Origin: Chara braunii
Taxonomy: Eukaryota > Streptophyta > Charophyceae > Charales > Characeae
Assembly: GCA_003427395.1 (NCBI GenBank)
Contig: BFEA01000203.1
Location: 2,335,894-2,364,919, forward strand
DNA length: 29,026 nt
Direction of reading: 5' to 3'
This document shows, one piece after another, positions 11,259 to 21,864 of this stretch. The position numbers and the translations under genes were made by a program. Each line of letters opens with the position of its first letter. Position 1 is the stretch's first letter. A model generated the notes under the pieces. The model saw only the letters and a list, made by a program, of their open reading frames with translations. It ran no database searches and was not told where the DNA came from.

Positions 11259-11260
<2 letters not shown>

Positions 11261-11359
11261 TACAACCTTGGCAGTCTGACAGGGCCACAGGGGAAGACGT
11301 CTGCATGTACACGGCCGGGTGCCCCCCGCCAGCTGCAGCTCCGCCCCCTGCTTTTTGAA

Positions 11360-11400
11360 CTCCTTGTGCTCCTTGTGCTCCTTGTGCTCCTTGTGCTCCT
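11360..11400 (+). repeat. 9-bp tandem repeat (CTCCTTGTG), four copies and a part
   Basis: Four perfect CTCCTTGTG units followed by CTCCT. Confidence 0.95.
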
Positions 11401-12420
11401 GCACCTGTGTAGAAGGGGAAGGCCTCCCTAGACCATGCCTGATCATGCCTAGGGATTTGCTACAAGACCTGTTAGGGCCAGTCGAGAACAATCAGCTCGC
11501 AGGAAAAGAATGTTCTTCCAAACCAGTTCAGTGCTGTGAACTTTCATTGGACATCACAACCTTCTAGTAGACATTGACATTACTCAGTTGCATCTCCCTC
11601 TTTGTACATGTACATGTTCCTCTTCCCTCCCTTTGGCTTGGTGTGCGACGTGCGTCATCCATAATATATTATCACAGTGTAGAGGTGTAAACCGCCAGTC
11701 CAACCAGCCTGTTTTAACGAACGCCAAAAACTGCAATTTGCCGAGCCTGGAATCTACAGTGACTGCAAACTGGACCAGGCGGGAGGTGGTCCTGGTACTA
11801 ACAAATTGATGCGTGTGACAAAAAGGACCGGCCCGAACTCATGACGTATCGCTCCACCACTTATCAGGTATACTTTTGGTCATGAATCCGCTGCTAGAAC
11901 GCGGAAAGATACCGCCCTGAGTAGGCCCTGACTTGAGCCTCGCCACACTACTCACGAACTGGGGCCCTGCTCAGCTGGCAGACAGTTCCTTTTCTATTCC
12001 TTCTTCTTTTTTTTTTTTTTTCTTCGTTTGCCACTGAAAGCCACACAACGCCTGTAGCCCTCCCTCCTATTCCAATTATCCCTTTCATGGACTTCATTTT
12101 TTGACTTTTTTTGTTAGCTCAAAGCCTCCAAAGCTCTTTCCAAATGACGTACAAATTTACTACAAAACACACAACGAAACAGAAAAATAAAAACAAGCCA
12201 TGGCACAAATAGTCGACCCAATCTCAGTCAGAAGTCACTCAACGTGAATCCTAGCGCAGATTGTCATTGCTTTAGCGAGGGCGGCCACAGAAGTCACCGA
12301 ATGCATTGCCCACTCTGGCATAGTCAAGCTGTTTCTTAAGCTGTTTTTTATTCACCTCCGAGCACCCAAAAATGCATGCATCGGTGCGGATAATCAATCA
12401 GCAGCGAAGGAATTCTAAGC
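11401..12420. other. No supportable gene
   Basis: Mixed sequence with a T run at about 12009-12021. No recognisable protein, RNA gene or repeat boundary. Confidence 0.35.
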
Positions 12421-12694
12421 GTAAAGCCTCAACAACTGCACGCAGGGCCCGACATCCCAAGCATATAGGATGGGACGATGATACAGTCTGAAACTTGCAG
12501 GCGACTGGAACCTCATTGCAAGCGTTTCGCTTGGGATCTTAATCAAAACACTTGATACCTCCAGTCTCAGTTTGCGTTTTATCAAACTGTAGGTCTAGCC
12601 CCAAATCCACTAGAATAATTCCCATGTTTCCTTTGATGCTCCCTAAGATGGGCCCATGTGTCGCATTGTCTGCATATGAGAGAAGTCCCAGCAT
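12421..12694 (-). pseudogene. Possible decayed reverse-transcriptase fragment
   Basis: On the minus strand, 12694 to 12542 reads 51 codons starting MLGLLSYADN and containing LGLDLQFDKTQTE, then a TAA stop at 12541-12539. The order (hydrophobic residues, YAD-, about 25 residues, LGL....KT) fits motifs C and D of the palm of LINE-type reverse transcriptases, with YADN in place of YADD. After the stop, a shifted frame continues open for about 40 codons (KIPSETLAMRFQSP...). Upstream, the same frame meets a stop within about 25 codons. If the reading is right this is a dead non-LTR retrotransposon remnant; it is short enough that chance is possible. Confidence 0.3.
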
Positions 12695-13527
12695 CTCACA
12701 CATTGCAAGCAGTACGCGATCCCCAGCTCAGCCAGCTGCGGCACCGCTGCAAGCGTCGTTCAAACTGCCCACGTCAACTCGCACACGGATCCACTCCGAT
12801 CCAGCATGTACGACGGAGCGTACAACCCGTGCTCTGGACACACCGCTCCCACACAGTCTGCTTACATCCCAAACGCGCGAGCGATCAGTAGAGAAGCGAA
12901 AGCCCATGGATATCAGGAGATCTCAACCTCGTGCTCGTACATGTCCATGCGGTCGCCCTACCCACCATGGCTGACTCTCACAGACCTCTTCAAGATAAAG
13001 TTATTACCATAGCAGAGACACTGGACAAAAAACTGGTGAAAGCTACACAAGGCCTACTCCTACCGGGCTCCTTTCTTTTTTCAAGTGTTGGCTGTCAAGG
13101 CGGGGGGAGGGGAGTATACGTTTGTTTTCAAAGGGGTTAAAGGGGTTTAAAGGGGGGTTGGATTAGTCTGATCCTATCTTACCCCTCTCCAGTACTTGGT
13201 CCCTCCTACTTACCTTGGTGGCTGTTTAGCGGCGGCAGTGCCGCGGCCACGGCACTACCGATATTCCCACACTTCTTCCCCCACGTCTTTCGATCCTTTG
13301 GAAATCACCCCTCTCCATGAACTCTCGTTGTTGCTTGGACATAATGAGGTAATGTAGCGGTCGAGTAGGTGACCCCAAAAGCTCTAGCTCTGCTCTCGCA
13401 GGTTCAACATACACTTGATTATTTGCAGTGATGCACATGTGATATAGACTAGAGTGGCATGCCAATTGTCAATGGGAACATTCTTCTTATCTTATATGAT
13501 AATAATGCATACAAACTGCCTTTTTCG
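12695..13527. other. No supportable gene
   Basis: Contains the rest of a 140-codon plus frame (12552-12974) lying antisense to the possible reverse-transcriptase relic, and AGGGGTTTAAAGGGG-type repeats near 13130-13160. Nothing else is recognised. Confidence 0.35.
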
Positions 13528-13734
13528 TTAAAATGGACATTTCATATTTTTCGGAATGAAATTGAAACCGACTACTTTGGCCCAAAAAATGTCAATTCTC
13601 TCCTCCTCCCCCCCCCCCCCCCCCCAAAAAAAAAAACACCGGACCCTCAGGAGCCAAACATTTTGATAGTTTTTGGGCCAAATTACTCAGATTCAATTTC
13701 GTTCAAACTTCAAAACATAAAATGTCCATTTTAA
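13528..13734. mobile_element. MITE-like inverted repeat with TTAA ends
   Basis: The ends are perfect inverted copies (TTAAAATGGACATT at 13528 and AATGTCCATTTTAA ending at 13734). The arms stay similar inward (GAAATTGAAACCGACTACTT against the reverse complement of ATTACTCAGATTCAATTTC; TTTGGCCCAAAAA on both sides). The centre holds a poly-C to poly-A junction. At 207 bp with no ORF, size and structure fit a non-autonomous MITE. The TTAA at each end could be a piggyBac-type TTAA duplication or part of the terminal repeat. A relic lies at 10105-10165. Confidence 0.72.
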
Positions 13735-13917
13735 TGGCATGGCTATTTACGGACATTATCAATTTATCAGGCTGTGTGTGACACACATGCGGTGGACCGT
13801 GGCAAGCAACTTGGTTATCATAACAATGCGAAAGTGACCCCCCCCCAAAAAACCTGAAGGGGCAAGTCGTAATGAACAAACCCAAAGAAAGGGCTCAAAT
13901 TGATAATGCATAAGCGG

Positions 13918-14262
13918 CATAACACCACCAATTTTTTTCTTCCACCTGAAGCGTTGGCTACCAGGCTACATACATGAAACTTCTCTTGTTCTCGAACACG
14001 AAGCAATTGTGCACCCTTTTTGCATAACATAGTCCTTTAACATAGTCCTTCAACATTGTCCTTTAACAGCATATTTTTCTTCAGAATGTAGCACAGTATG
14101 TAGCACTGTGCTCCCTTTATGTTAAAGGACTATGTTTAGTATGTTATGCATAACACCACCATTTTTTTTCTTCCACCCTTTATTCAAGAACAATAAAGAG
14201 AAAGAATGATGGCAAGCATAGCGGCTCGTCCTTTAACATCATCCTTTTTTTTCTTCCACCCA
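13918..14262. repeat. Threefold repeat and inverted repeat cluster
   Basis: A motif TAACACCACCA-T(n)-CTTCCACC occurs three times (about 13918-13946, 14149-14177, 14234-14260, the last diverged). Between the first two, GCATAACATAGTCCTTTAA (14022-14040) is inverted as TTAAAGGACTATG...TATGTTATGC (14122-14149), with further CATAGTCC(T)TTAACA copies beside it. The cluster resembles the end of a small palindromic element with flanking duplicates. Confidence 0.65.
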
Positions 14263-15194
14263 GTAAAGAAGTCAAACCTCCAGATTAGCAATACACCCTT
14301 GGAGAAAGGAGGCAGCAGAGTATTAGACTTCAAAAACTACAATGAACCATTCCGGCTCTCCACACAGTCAGCATCTATATCATCCTGCATCGACTCTATT
14401 CTTCATCTGGACAATAGCGAGCGAACGGATGGAAGTCCATTGATCCCAGTGTAGGGGGGATGCAAGGCTAACATACAATCGATAACCAATGGGTGAGGTC
14501 GGGACTCACAGAGATACTGCTCCTGTACTAGAAAGTTAGTACCAATGGAGAATTCCAAGTGCTGAGTCATAGCCTTCTTCTAGTACTATCAATGATGGAG
14601 AAAAGGTGGACATGAAATGAGAGGTTCAGAAGTCATGATAATTTTGGCTGGTCTTCCAAACACCCAGTCTCTTTCATGATGCATTTTACTGCTCAAGCGT
14701 CAAGTGCGCTCTTATCATCTGATTGACAGAAACCAGCTCCAATTGCGAACGTTCCCCATTAAAAAAAAAATTGACCCCTCCTGAAACATAACACTCATCA
14801 GAAAATATCCCTCTTCACATCTGCCTGTCATGAAATTGTTTCTCCCTATATATACATACATGCACACATACACATACATCCCTACTCCTCTATACAAACG
14901 ATACATACACATACATCTGTGTTAAAAGTTCTGCTTCTCATGCCAGAGTGTGTGATTGCAAATGGACTCTTAAGGCTGCAAAATCTGTGCATATCAAGTT
15001 GGCGTGTGCACCATCTGTCCCGTGCTGACAGTCTTCCACGAAAAGAAACGACTACCAAAAGGAGGTACAGAGGTATTCCCCATGTCTACCAGCCACTGAC
15101 TTTCTTAGTTCCAAGAGTACCGCCACAAAAAGACGGTTACTACATGACAGTCACTATCACAAATTTTGTCCACTTCTTTGCTTGCCAGCAGATT

Positions 15195-15196
<2 letters not shown>
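14263..15196. other. No supportable gene
   Basis: Ordinary sequence with a degenerate ACATAC/CATACA tract at about 14853-14922. Frames of 142 codons (plus 14919-15347) and less have no recognisable domain. Confidence 0.35.

Positions 15197-15238
<42 letters not shown>
15197..15238 (+). repeat. (CAT)14 microsatellite
   Basis: Fourteen uninterrupted CAT units. Confidence 0.98.
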
Positions 15239-15550
15239 TTCTGCTACTGGAAACATAACATCTGATCTCTTCGATAACAGTTCCCCTCCAGCGATCCTGG
15301 TCAATGACCACTTTTTTGCATTGCCACTAAAAACATTGATTGATTGATTGTCTGCGGACCTAACCGAAGTGGATAAGCTGCTTCTGAAGTAGACTGAAGA
15401 TAAACCAGCACCATTCTGGAGCAGGATGGCTGACGACCACGACACCCCTCCCCATACCATGGATGTGTTGGCAACTTGGCACCCCAACACACGACTCCTC
15501 CCCAATACACGACTCGGTCAAGGCTCCATCATGCTAACCTCCTGCACAAA

Positions 15551-15836
15551 GTTGGCCCGAATACGGTTGTAATGACTGCGTGTTCTACTCTTGTGAAGAT
15601 GATCGTGGTTGTGTTCACGGAATCCCTGCAGTCGCAGTTCCGCGCCTCGGGCTAATCCTCTAGTCTAAGCCTCAGCGTTGACTGCTGGTCACCTCAATTC
15701 TTAGCAGATACGAGAAGTCAGCTCTACCGTCTTCACCCGAATGGAACGCCCAGTCATTATTGCCGCATGTGGACTGAAAGTTGCACCAAATACAGCTATA
15801 CTGACCGGGCGTTCTACTCGGGTGAAGACGGTAGTC
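15551..15836. repeat. Diverged duplication with inverted-repeat arms
   Basis: TACCGTCTTCACCCGAATGG at about 15727 is the inverted partner of GGGCGTTCTACTCGGGTGAA...GACGGTAG at 15808-15835. A related direct copy (GTGTTCTACTCTTGTGAAGA) lies near 15580. Frames across it are Cys-rich in places (plus 15767-16036), but no family is recognisable. Confidence 0.6.
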
Positions 15837-17048
15837 TTGGTATTTGCATGGTGGACTGTGTGGTGGCTGCAACTCCTGGCTGCAGTTGCAGTCGCAGACT
15901 TGCACTTGCCTGGGTGCAGCTGCAGTTACCTCACTGGTTGGCCCTCTGTGGTGTCGGCACTCGTAGTGGTTCGAACCACACCTACCTACCATATGGAACG
16001 GTATCCAACTACCGTCTTTGCACTGACACAGTGTGACTGCAATCGACACAATGACTAGAGGTGACGACTGAGAGTAGAGTTGACTAGAGGTGGGCGACAA
16101 GTAGTAGAGGCGAAAGAGGTCCACGACAAGGAGTAGAGCTGACTTCTGACTAAATGTCAATGCTGAGATCAAAACATAAGACCACCGGCAAATGTAATCT
16201 GTAATTGCAAATGCAGTGAGGACTTGTCTGTAGACTCTGAGCCGGAACTTCAAGAAACGACTGCCGAGCGCGTCACTAGCCTGCCATAGACTGGCAGTTA
16301 TTACATCTGCGTTAACGCTAAACAAAGAATAACTCTATCAACAAATCCTTGCGTGTCTGGCGCTGTCCCAGGCTGCTGCTGCAGGAGCAGCTAGTCAGAT
16401 ATGGCAGTGAACGACTGATGATGAAAGCTATGTAGTATGTACAGTTCAGGGGTGCAATAGCAGTGGCCGGGGTCCGACACCATGTGCCCTGGCCTGAGCA
16501 TCAGCTGTTGCACAAGCAGCTGGTCACAGACTTATATGTATCACTTGAAATGAGCACCAAATTGAATAGTATGTACACTGTACAGCACACGGTGTGTTGG
16601 CAGTGGGGGTAAGAAAGCACTATCGATAGTATCGAGTAGTGGTGCTCTAGTCCTAGTTTTTTATTCAGTTTGGCAAATACAGCAACTGCATTATGTTTCT
16701 ACCCTGTTATTCAGGCTGGTGCATATACAGGAAGCATAGCTGCAGTCTGACTATGTGCAGCGACTGCACTGCGACTAGCGCATTTAGTCCGGAGCACTGC
16801 AAGTGTAGCCACACACTGCAGAAGCTGCAACTAAGGAATATATCATAGCTAAAGACTTGAGGACTAAAGCACTGCTAAAGACTTGATTACCATGGTAATC
16901 AGCTTATGCTAAACACTGCTCTAGTTCTGCTCTAGACAGCAGCTTTTCAGCTAAAGACAGTCCTGCGTTATTGTTCGTGTTCTACAATTACTACAGACCA
17001 AGCTCCCATCACAAACACAGCAGACTGAGTATATAACAGTGCATACCA

Positions 17049-17054
<6 letters not shown>
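15837..17054. other. No supportable gene; downstream flank of PLD
   Basis: Contains CTGCAG/GCAGCTG-rich sequence, a loosely repeated AGTATGTACA..CAG segment (about 16434 and 16568) and a 16-bp palindrome GATTACCATGGTAATC near 16885. A 217-codon minus frame (16325-15672) overlaps the diverged duplication and has no recognisable domain. A TTTATT near 16660 would read AATAAA on the PLD strand, but at about 550 bp past the stop it is only a weak candidate for a polyadenylation signal. Confidence 0.35.
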
Positions 17055-17107
<53 letters not shown>

Positions 17108-17203
17108 NNNNNNNNNNNNNNNNNNNNNNNNNNNNNNNNNNNNNNNNNNNNNNNNNNNNNNNNGTGTGTGTGTGTGTGCGTGTGTGTGTGTGCGTGTGTG
17201 TGT
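17055..17203 (+). repeat. (TC)n - assembly gap - (GT)n
   Basis: A TC tract (17055-17107), 56 N (17108-17163) and a GT/GCGT tract (17164-17203). The gap falls where two microsatellites meet. The GT tract begins 13 bp past the PLD stop codon, so it would be CA-rich 3' UTR in the transcript. Confidence 0.95.
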
Positions 17204-17215
17204 AGCTCTGGTGTT

Positions 17216-19663
17216 TCAAGCCGTTAATATGTCCGGAATGAAGGCTCGTCCACCCTTGACCCTTTCCAGGATAGTTCCTGGTATATGCTTGCTTCCTGGA
17301 ATTTCTGAAACCCGACCCATGCCATCTACACGCAATGGATAGGGAAGGAGGTGGCCTCTCATACAGTGGTCCTTGCACTTGCCTGTGTATGTCTGCCAAT
17401 TTCGGTAAGCCAGTGTGTTGAAGCGGCGCATGCACTCGATTTTCCACGGTTCACGAAAGATGGGCTCCACACAACCGAGGTGCTCACTCCACAGAGCCAT
17501 TCGAAAACCGTGAACTTCTCCACGAGGCATTGTCAGCGCTATGCCATCGCTGCTCACGCCTGCGTGATTAGAGCCGCATGGCTCCTTGCCGACTGTAGCA
17601 TTGCCAGTGGCAATGGCTGCTGCAACTGTCTGATCTTGCTGGAATGCGCCAACAGCGATCTCCGTATCCCTTCTGCCGTTGAGTGACCTCTCATTTAAGT
17701 TGGGACTTCCCACCAAAATGTACTCGTCGTCAGCAATGAGCAGCTTGGAATGGACCAGGGCATGTCCCCGAAGCTGCACCGTCTCATGCCCACGAAGTGC
17801 AGCGAGAAATCGTTGACGAAAGCTCACTTCTTTCCTGGGCACAACTTGCAGGAGCCCTAAACAGAAGATGCTTAGGAAATCTTTTGGATGAAATCGTTGA
17901 CGCCGGCTCAGTGTTTCGAACCCGTTCTCTCTCACTTGCAGCTCGGGGAAGCTGCCATAAATTGGAACTGGACTTTCTGAAGCAGACATTGCATGGCGTG
18001 TTTCGCCAGAATGAATACTGGACGTCGAACCCTCATAGGCCTCACCCCAAAGCTCGCCCCCACCTTTAAGTTCACCACCTGATCCACATTGGGCTTTACG
18101 AGCGTCACGCTGCTGACCAGAGTTGGTATCCACGACGTCAGCATCCCCTGTGAGGAGGCCATTTCGGCGAAGAGCATCCGCAATGACTTTATACATAGCA
18201 GAGATGGTCATCGTCTGCCACCTCCTTATCGCCTTCCTCGAAGATCTCGTCAACTGTGGATTGAGAGGAATGAGTATATAGACCAAAAAGAATTCACCCT
18301 CATCTATTGCTCTGGCGATCCGTAACGCAATCTCCATGGGTACAAGGTTTCCAGCCCCTCCCCTTTCCCTCTTGCTCGCACCTGACCATGCATAGCTGCT
18401 GCCTATCAGGTATTGCTGCTCTATGTACAGGAAACGGCGTGCTTGCCTTATGGTGTGCACATGGGCTCGCTGGATGCTGCTGTCCACCACGGAAACCTGG
18501 AAAGAAGATAAGAGTCAAAACACAATTATGATGTGGAGTCGGTTGAGGACGATGAGTATCAATTCCACAATAGCAATGGGAATTATGGTGTTCAGGTGCT
18601 GATGGTGGTCATCATGATGACAATGGTAGTAGTGATAGAAGAGTGTCACAACTAGCCGGTTAATTGGTTGATCCAATTGTGGTGATTCAGTGATGAACTG
18701 TCCGTCTGTTGCCACAATTGTTTGCGTTGATGTAATCAATCCAAAGCATGCACAGTAGCACAGAACAGCATGACACAAGAGACTATCACCGCCGCAACTA
18801 AATCAATATGTCAAATAAACAAGGGCCATCAAACCCGTCAATGCATTGGTCAATCTAAACAGTCATCGCAATCAATCAATCAGTCAATCAATCAGTCAAT
18901 CAATCAGTCAATCAATTAGAGACGGTTAATGGAAGACCCAAAAAAATTCAGGGGTTTTCGTCGCATCACTACAAGCAACGTCGTTCGAAAATTTTGCGAA
19001 CAAACTTTGCGGGCTCATGATACAAACATATTAAAAAAAAAAGAAAACCAGGTAAAAAGAAACGGAGAGAAAAAACTCAAGAGCACTATAAAATTAGTAT
19101 AAAATTACTATAAATAGTATAAAACCTTATTCGGAGTAGCTTTCCGAGTTCGCCAAAAAACTTCCCGAATTCCGTGTTTTTGCCAACTTTTTCGTCACTG
19201 GTCCAAATACGTCGAAACTGAACAGTGAATACAGATACACGCTAAAGCACATACATATCAGACAACACACCAAAAAAAAATAATAATAATAATAAACAGG
19301 GAAATATGGCAGTTTTGGTGAAAATTTTGCCGGAACCGACACCACCTATTAACCACGAGTGCAATCAATCAGCGAATCAATCAACCAATCAGCCACTCAA
19401 TCCAGTCCATCCATCAATCAAAACAATCATGGCAATCAATCAAGCAACCAATCAAGCAATCCATCAAGCCGTCAATCAAAACAATCGTGGCAATCAAGCA
19501 AGCAACCAATCAAGCAATCAATCAAGCAACCAATCAAGCAATCCATCAAGCAATCAATCAATAATTCAGTCAATCTACCATTCAATCAACCAGTCCGTCG
19601 GTCAATCAAAACAATCATGGCAATCAAAAAATCAATCCATCCGTCCATCAATCAACCAAGCAG

Positions 19664-19696
<33 letters not shown>

Positions 19697-21703
19697 CCAA
19701 CCAACCAAACAACCAAACAATTCAATCAGCCAATCAATCAATCAACCAACCAATCAATCAATCAATCAATCCATCAAAAACCAGTCAGTCATTTAGTCGG
19801 TCTATAAATTCAAGTCAGTCAGTCGATCAAAATCAATTAGTGTCAAGTTTTTCTCAACCAATATAAATCAGTTAATAATCAATCAGTCAATCAATCAATC
19901 AACCAGTCTAATCCATCCGTCCATCCAGTCGACGAGAGAATCAACCTACTAATCCCATCAACTTGAATGAAATGATCAATCCATCAAAAAATCAATCGAC
20001 TAATGAAATCAATGAAATGCTCAGTCCACCAAAAGATCAATCGCCCAGTCCAATGACTCCAATCGGATCAATCAGATGCCAAGTCAATTAACAAATAAAT
20101 CAATCAAAGTTCCGATCAATTAATTCAACCAATCAACAAGCGGTCAAGCCATCCCAGTTTCCTTCAAAAGCAAACCCGTCAAGGTCTTTTCGACTCCGAT
20201 TTCTATCTTCGTTTTGTAACTGCAGAGGTTCCCTCCTGAATCATTCTGACAAACAGTTCAGAACTTCAGATCTATGTCCGACTCGGTCAGATCTGACACT
20301 AACACGAGGTTGGTCAAATACAATTCTACGTCCGACTCGGTCAGATCTGACTGCATGTTCGTCAGATCTGACTCTACGTTGGACAGTCACGAGCCTAAAT
20401 AGGTCAGATCCCCCCCTAGACTGGTCAGGTCCCAGCTTAAGTGGGTCAGATCTGACTTCATGTTCGTCAGATCTGACCCTATGTTGGACAAATACGAGCC
20501 TCAATAGGTCAGATCCGGCCCTAGACTGGTCAGGTCCCAGCTTAAGTGGGTCAGATCCGAGCCTAGGTTGGTCAGCTCAGATGCAAGGTGGATGAAATCC
20601 GACCATTATCTTGGTCAGATTTGACACGTGGGGGGTTGGATACAACCCTGGGTTGGTTAGATCTGACTGCATATTGGTCAGATCCGAGCCTTGGTTGGGG
20701 AGATCCGAGCCTAGGTTGGTCAGGTCCGATCGTGAGATCTGACCCTACATTGGACAGATACGAGCCTCAATAGGTCAGATCCCCCCCTAGACTGGTCAGG
20801 TCCCAGCTTAGGTTGGTCAGATCCAGGCCTACGTTGGTCAGACCAGATGCTAGGTTGGTCAAATCCGACCATATGTTGGTCAGATTTGACACGAGGGGGG
20901 TTGGATCCGATCCTGGGTTGGTCAGATCTGACTCCATATTGGTCAGATCCAAGCCTAGGTTGGGGATATCCGAGCCTAGGTTGGTCAGGTCCGACCTTAG
21001 GTTGGTTAGATCTGAGCCAGGTCCGAGCCTACGTTATTATAGCCAGATCCAACCCTGGAGGCTTCCGACCCCACAACCTTGGCAAGGCCCTACTAACCGA
21101 CAAGCTGCTGCGCCATCCAGCAACTGTAGTGAACAATTGATTGACGGCACACAACTAGCATCAGTATCTTTACACCGTACTTTAAGGTTACAAAATTGAG
21201 ACACCCGTCTTTTTTCCCTTCTTCCCCACGTTTCCACTCACTTCGTTCGTTCTGACGCACTGCCAACCTGGCTGACTGCAACTCTTATGCCTATTCTGAC
21301 CGCAGATTCATGGATGAAGCAAGTTAGCTCTGCGGGAAGGCGTCTGGTAAACTTTCAAGGGAGAAGATACAGATCCCCCCCTTCCCCAGCAAAACCTCTG
21401 CATTATGTTTGCCCCCAGATGCGGCAAACTGTGTAATAGGCCCTAAAAACTAGTAAAAAGAACTATTCCGCACCCCTGGCCTCGGGTTGCAAAACTGGCA
21501 TAATAGTTCTTCTTTTTTCTGAGCCAGGATAAAACTCTGTTTTATTATTATGGCTTCAAATCTGGAAGGTAGCGAGCCTTTCACACGGTTTGCCCCGTTT
21601 GTGGGCAAACAAATACAGAGGTTTTGCCCGGGGGACCTCCATAACTCTTTCGGTAGGCCCCACACCACCACGACTGACAGGCATGCACACACAACCTTAC
21701 AGG

Positions 21704-21788
<85 letters not shown>

Positions 21789-21789
21789 N

Positions 21790-21864
<75 letters not shown>

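Noticed and set aside
10936-11491. Frames over the T/C/A homopolymer tracts
   Set aside because: Poly-Phe, poly-Pro and poly-Lys runs from homopolymers, with matching frames on the opposite strand.
11825-11870. tRNA-like words on the minus strand (TGGTGGAGCG, GAGTTCGGGCC)
   Set aside because: Only about 21 nt separate them, and no anticodon arm fits.
15965-15982. GTGGTTCGAACCAC as a tRNA B-box
   Set aside because: It is a perfect 14-bp palindrome with no A-box at tRNA spacing and no cloverleaf.
15672-16325. 217-codon minus frame
   Set aside because: No recognisable domain, overlaps a repeat with inverted arms and plus-strand frames, and no splice or start context supports it.
19306-19866. 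Long Asn-Gln-Ser frames (145 and 186 codons)
   Set aside because: They are translations of the CAAT tetranucleotide array, open in several frames, and lie inside the PLD intron.
20241-21199. Repeat proteins such as GWSDPSL or LTNxxSD frames
   Set aside because: The 21-bp unit is a multiple of three, so frames stay open on both strands by construction; the sequence is intronic.
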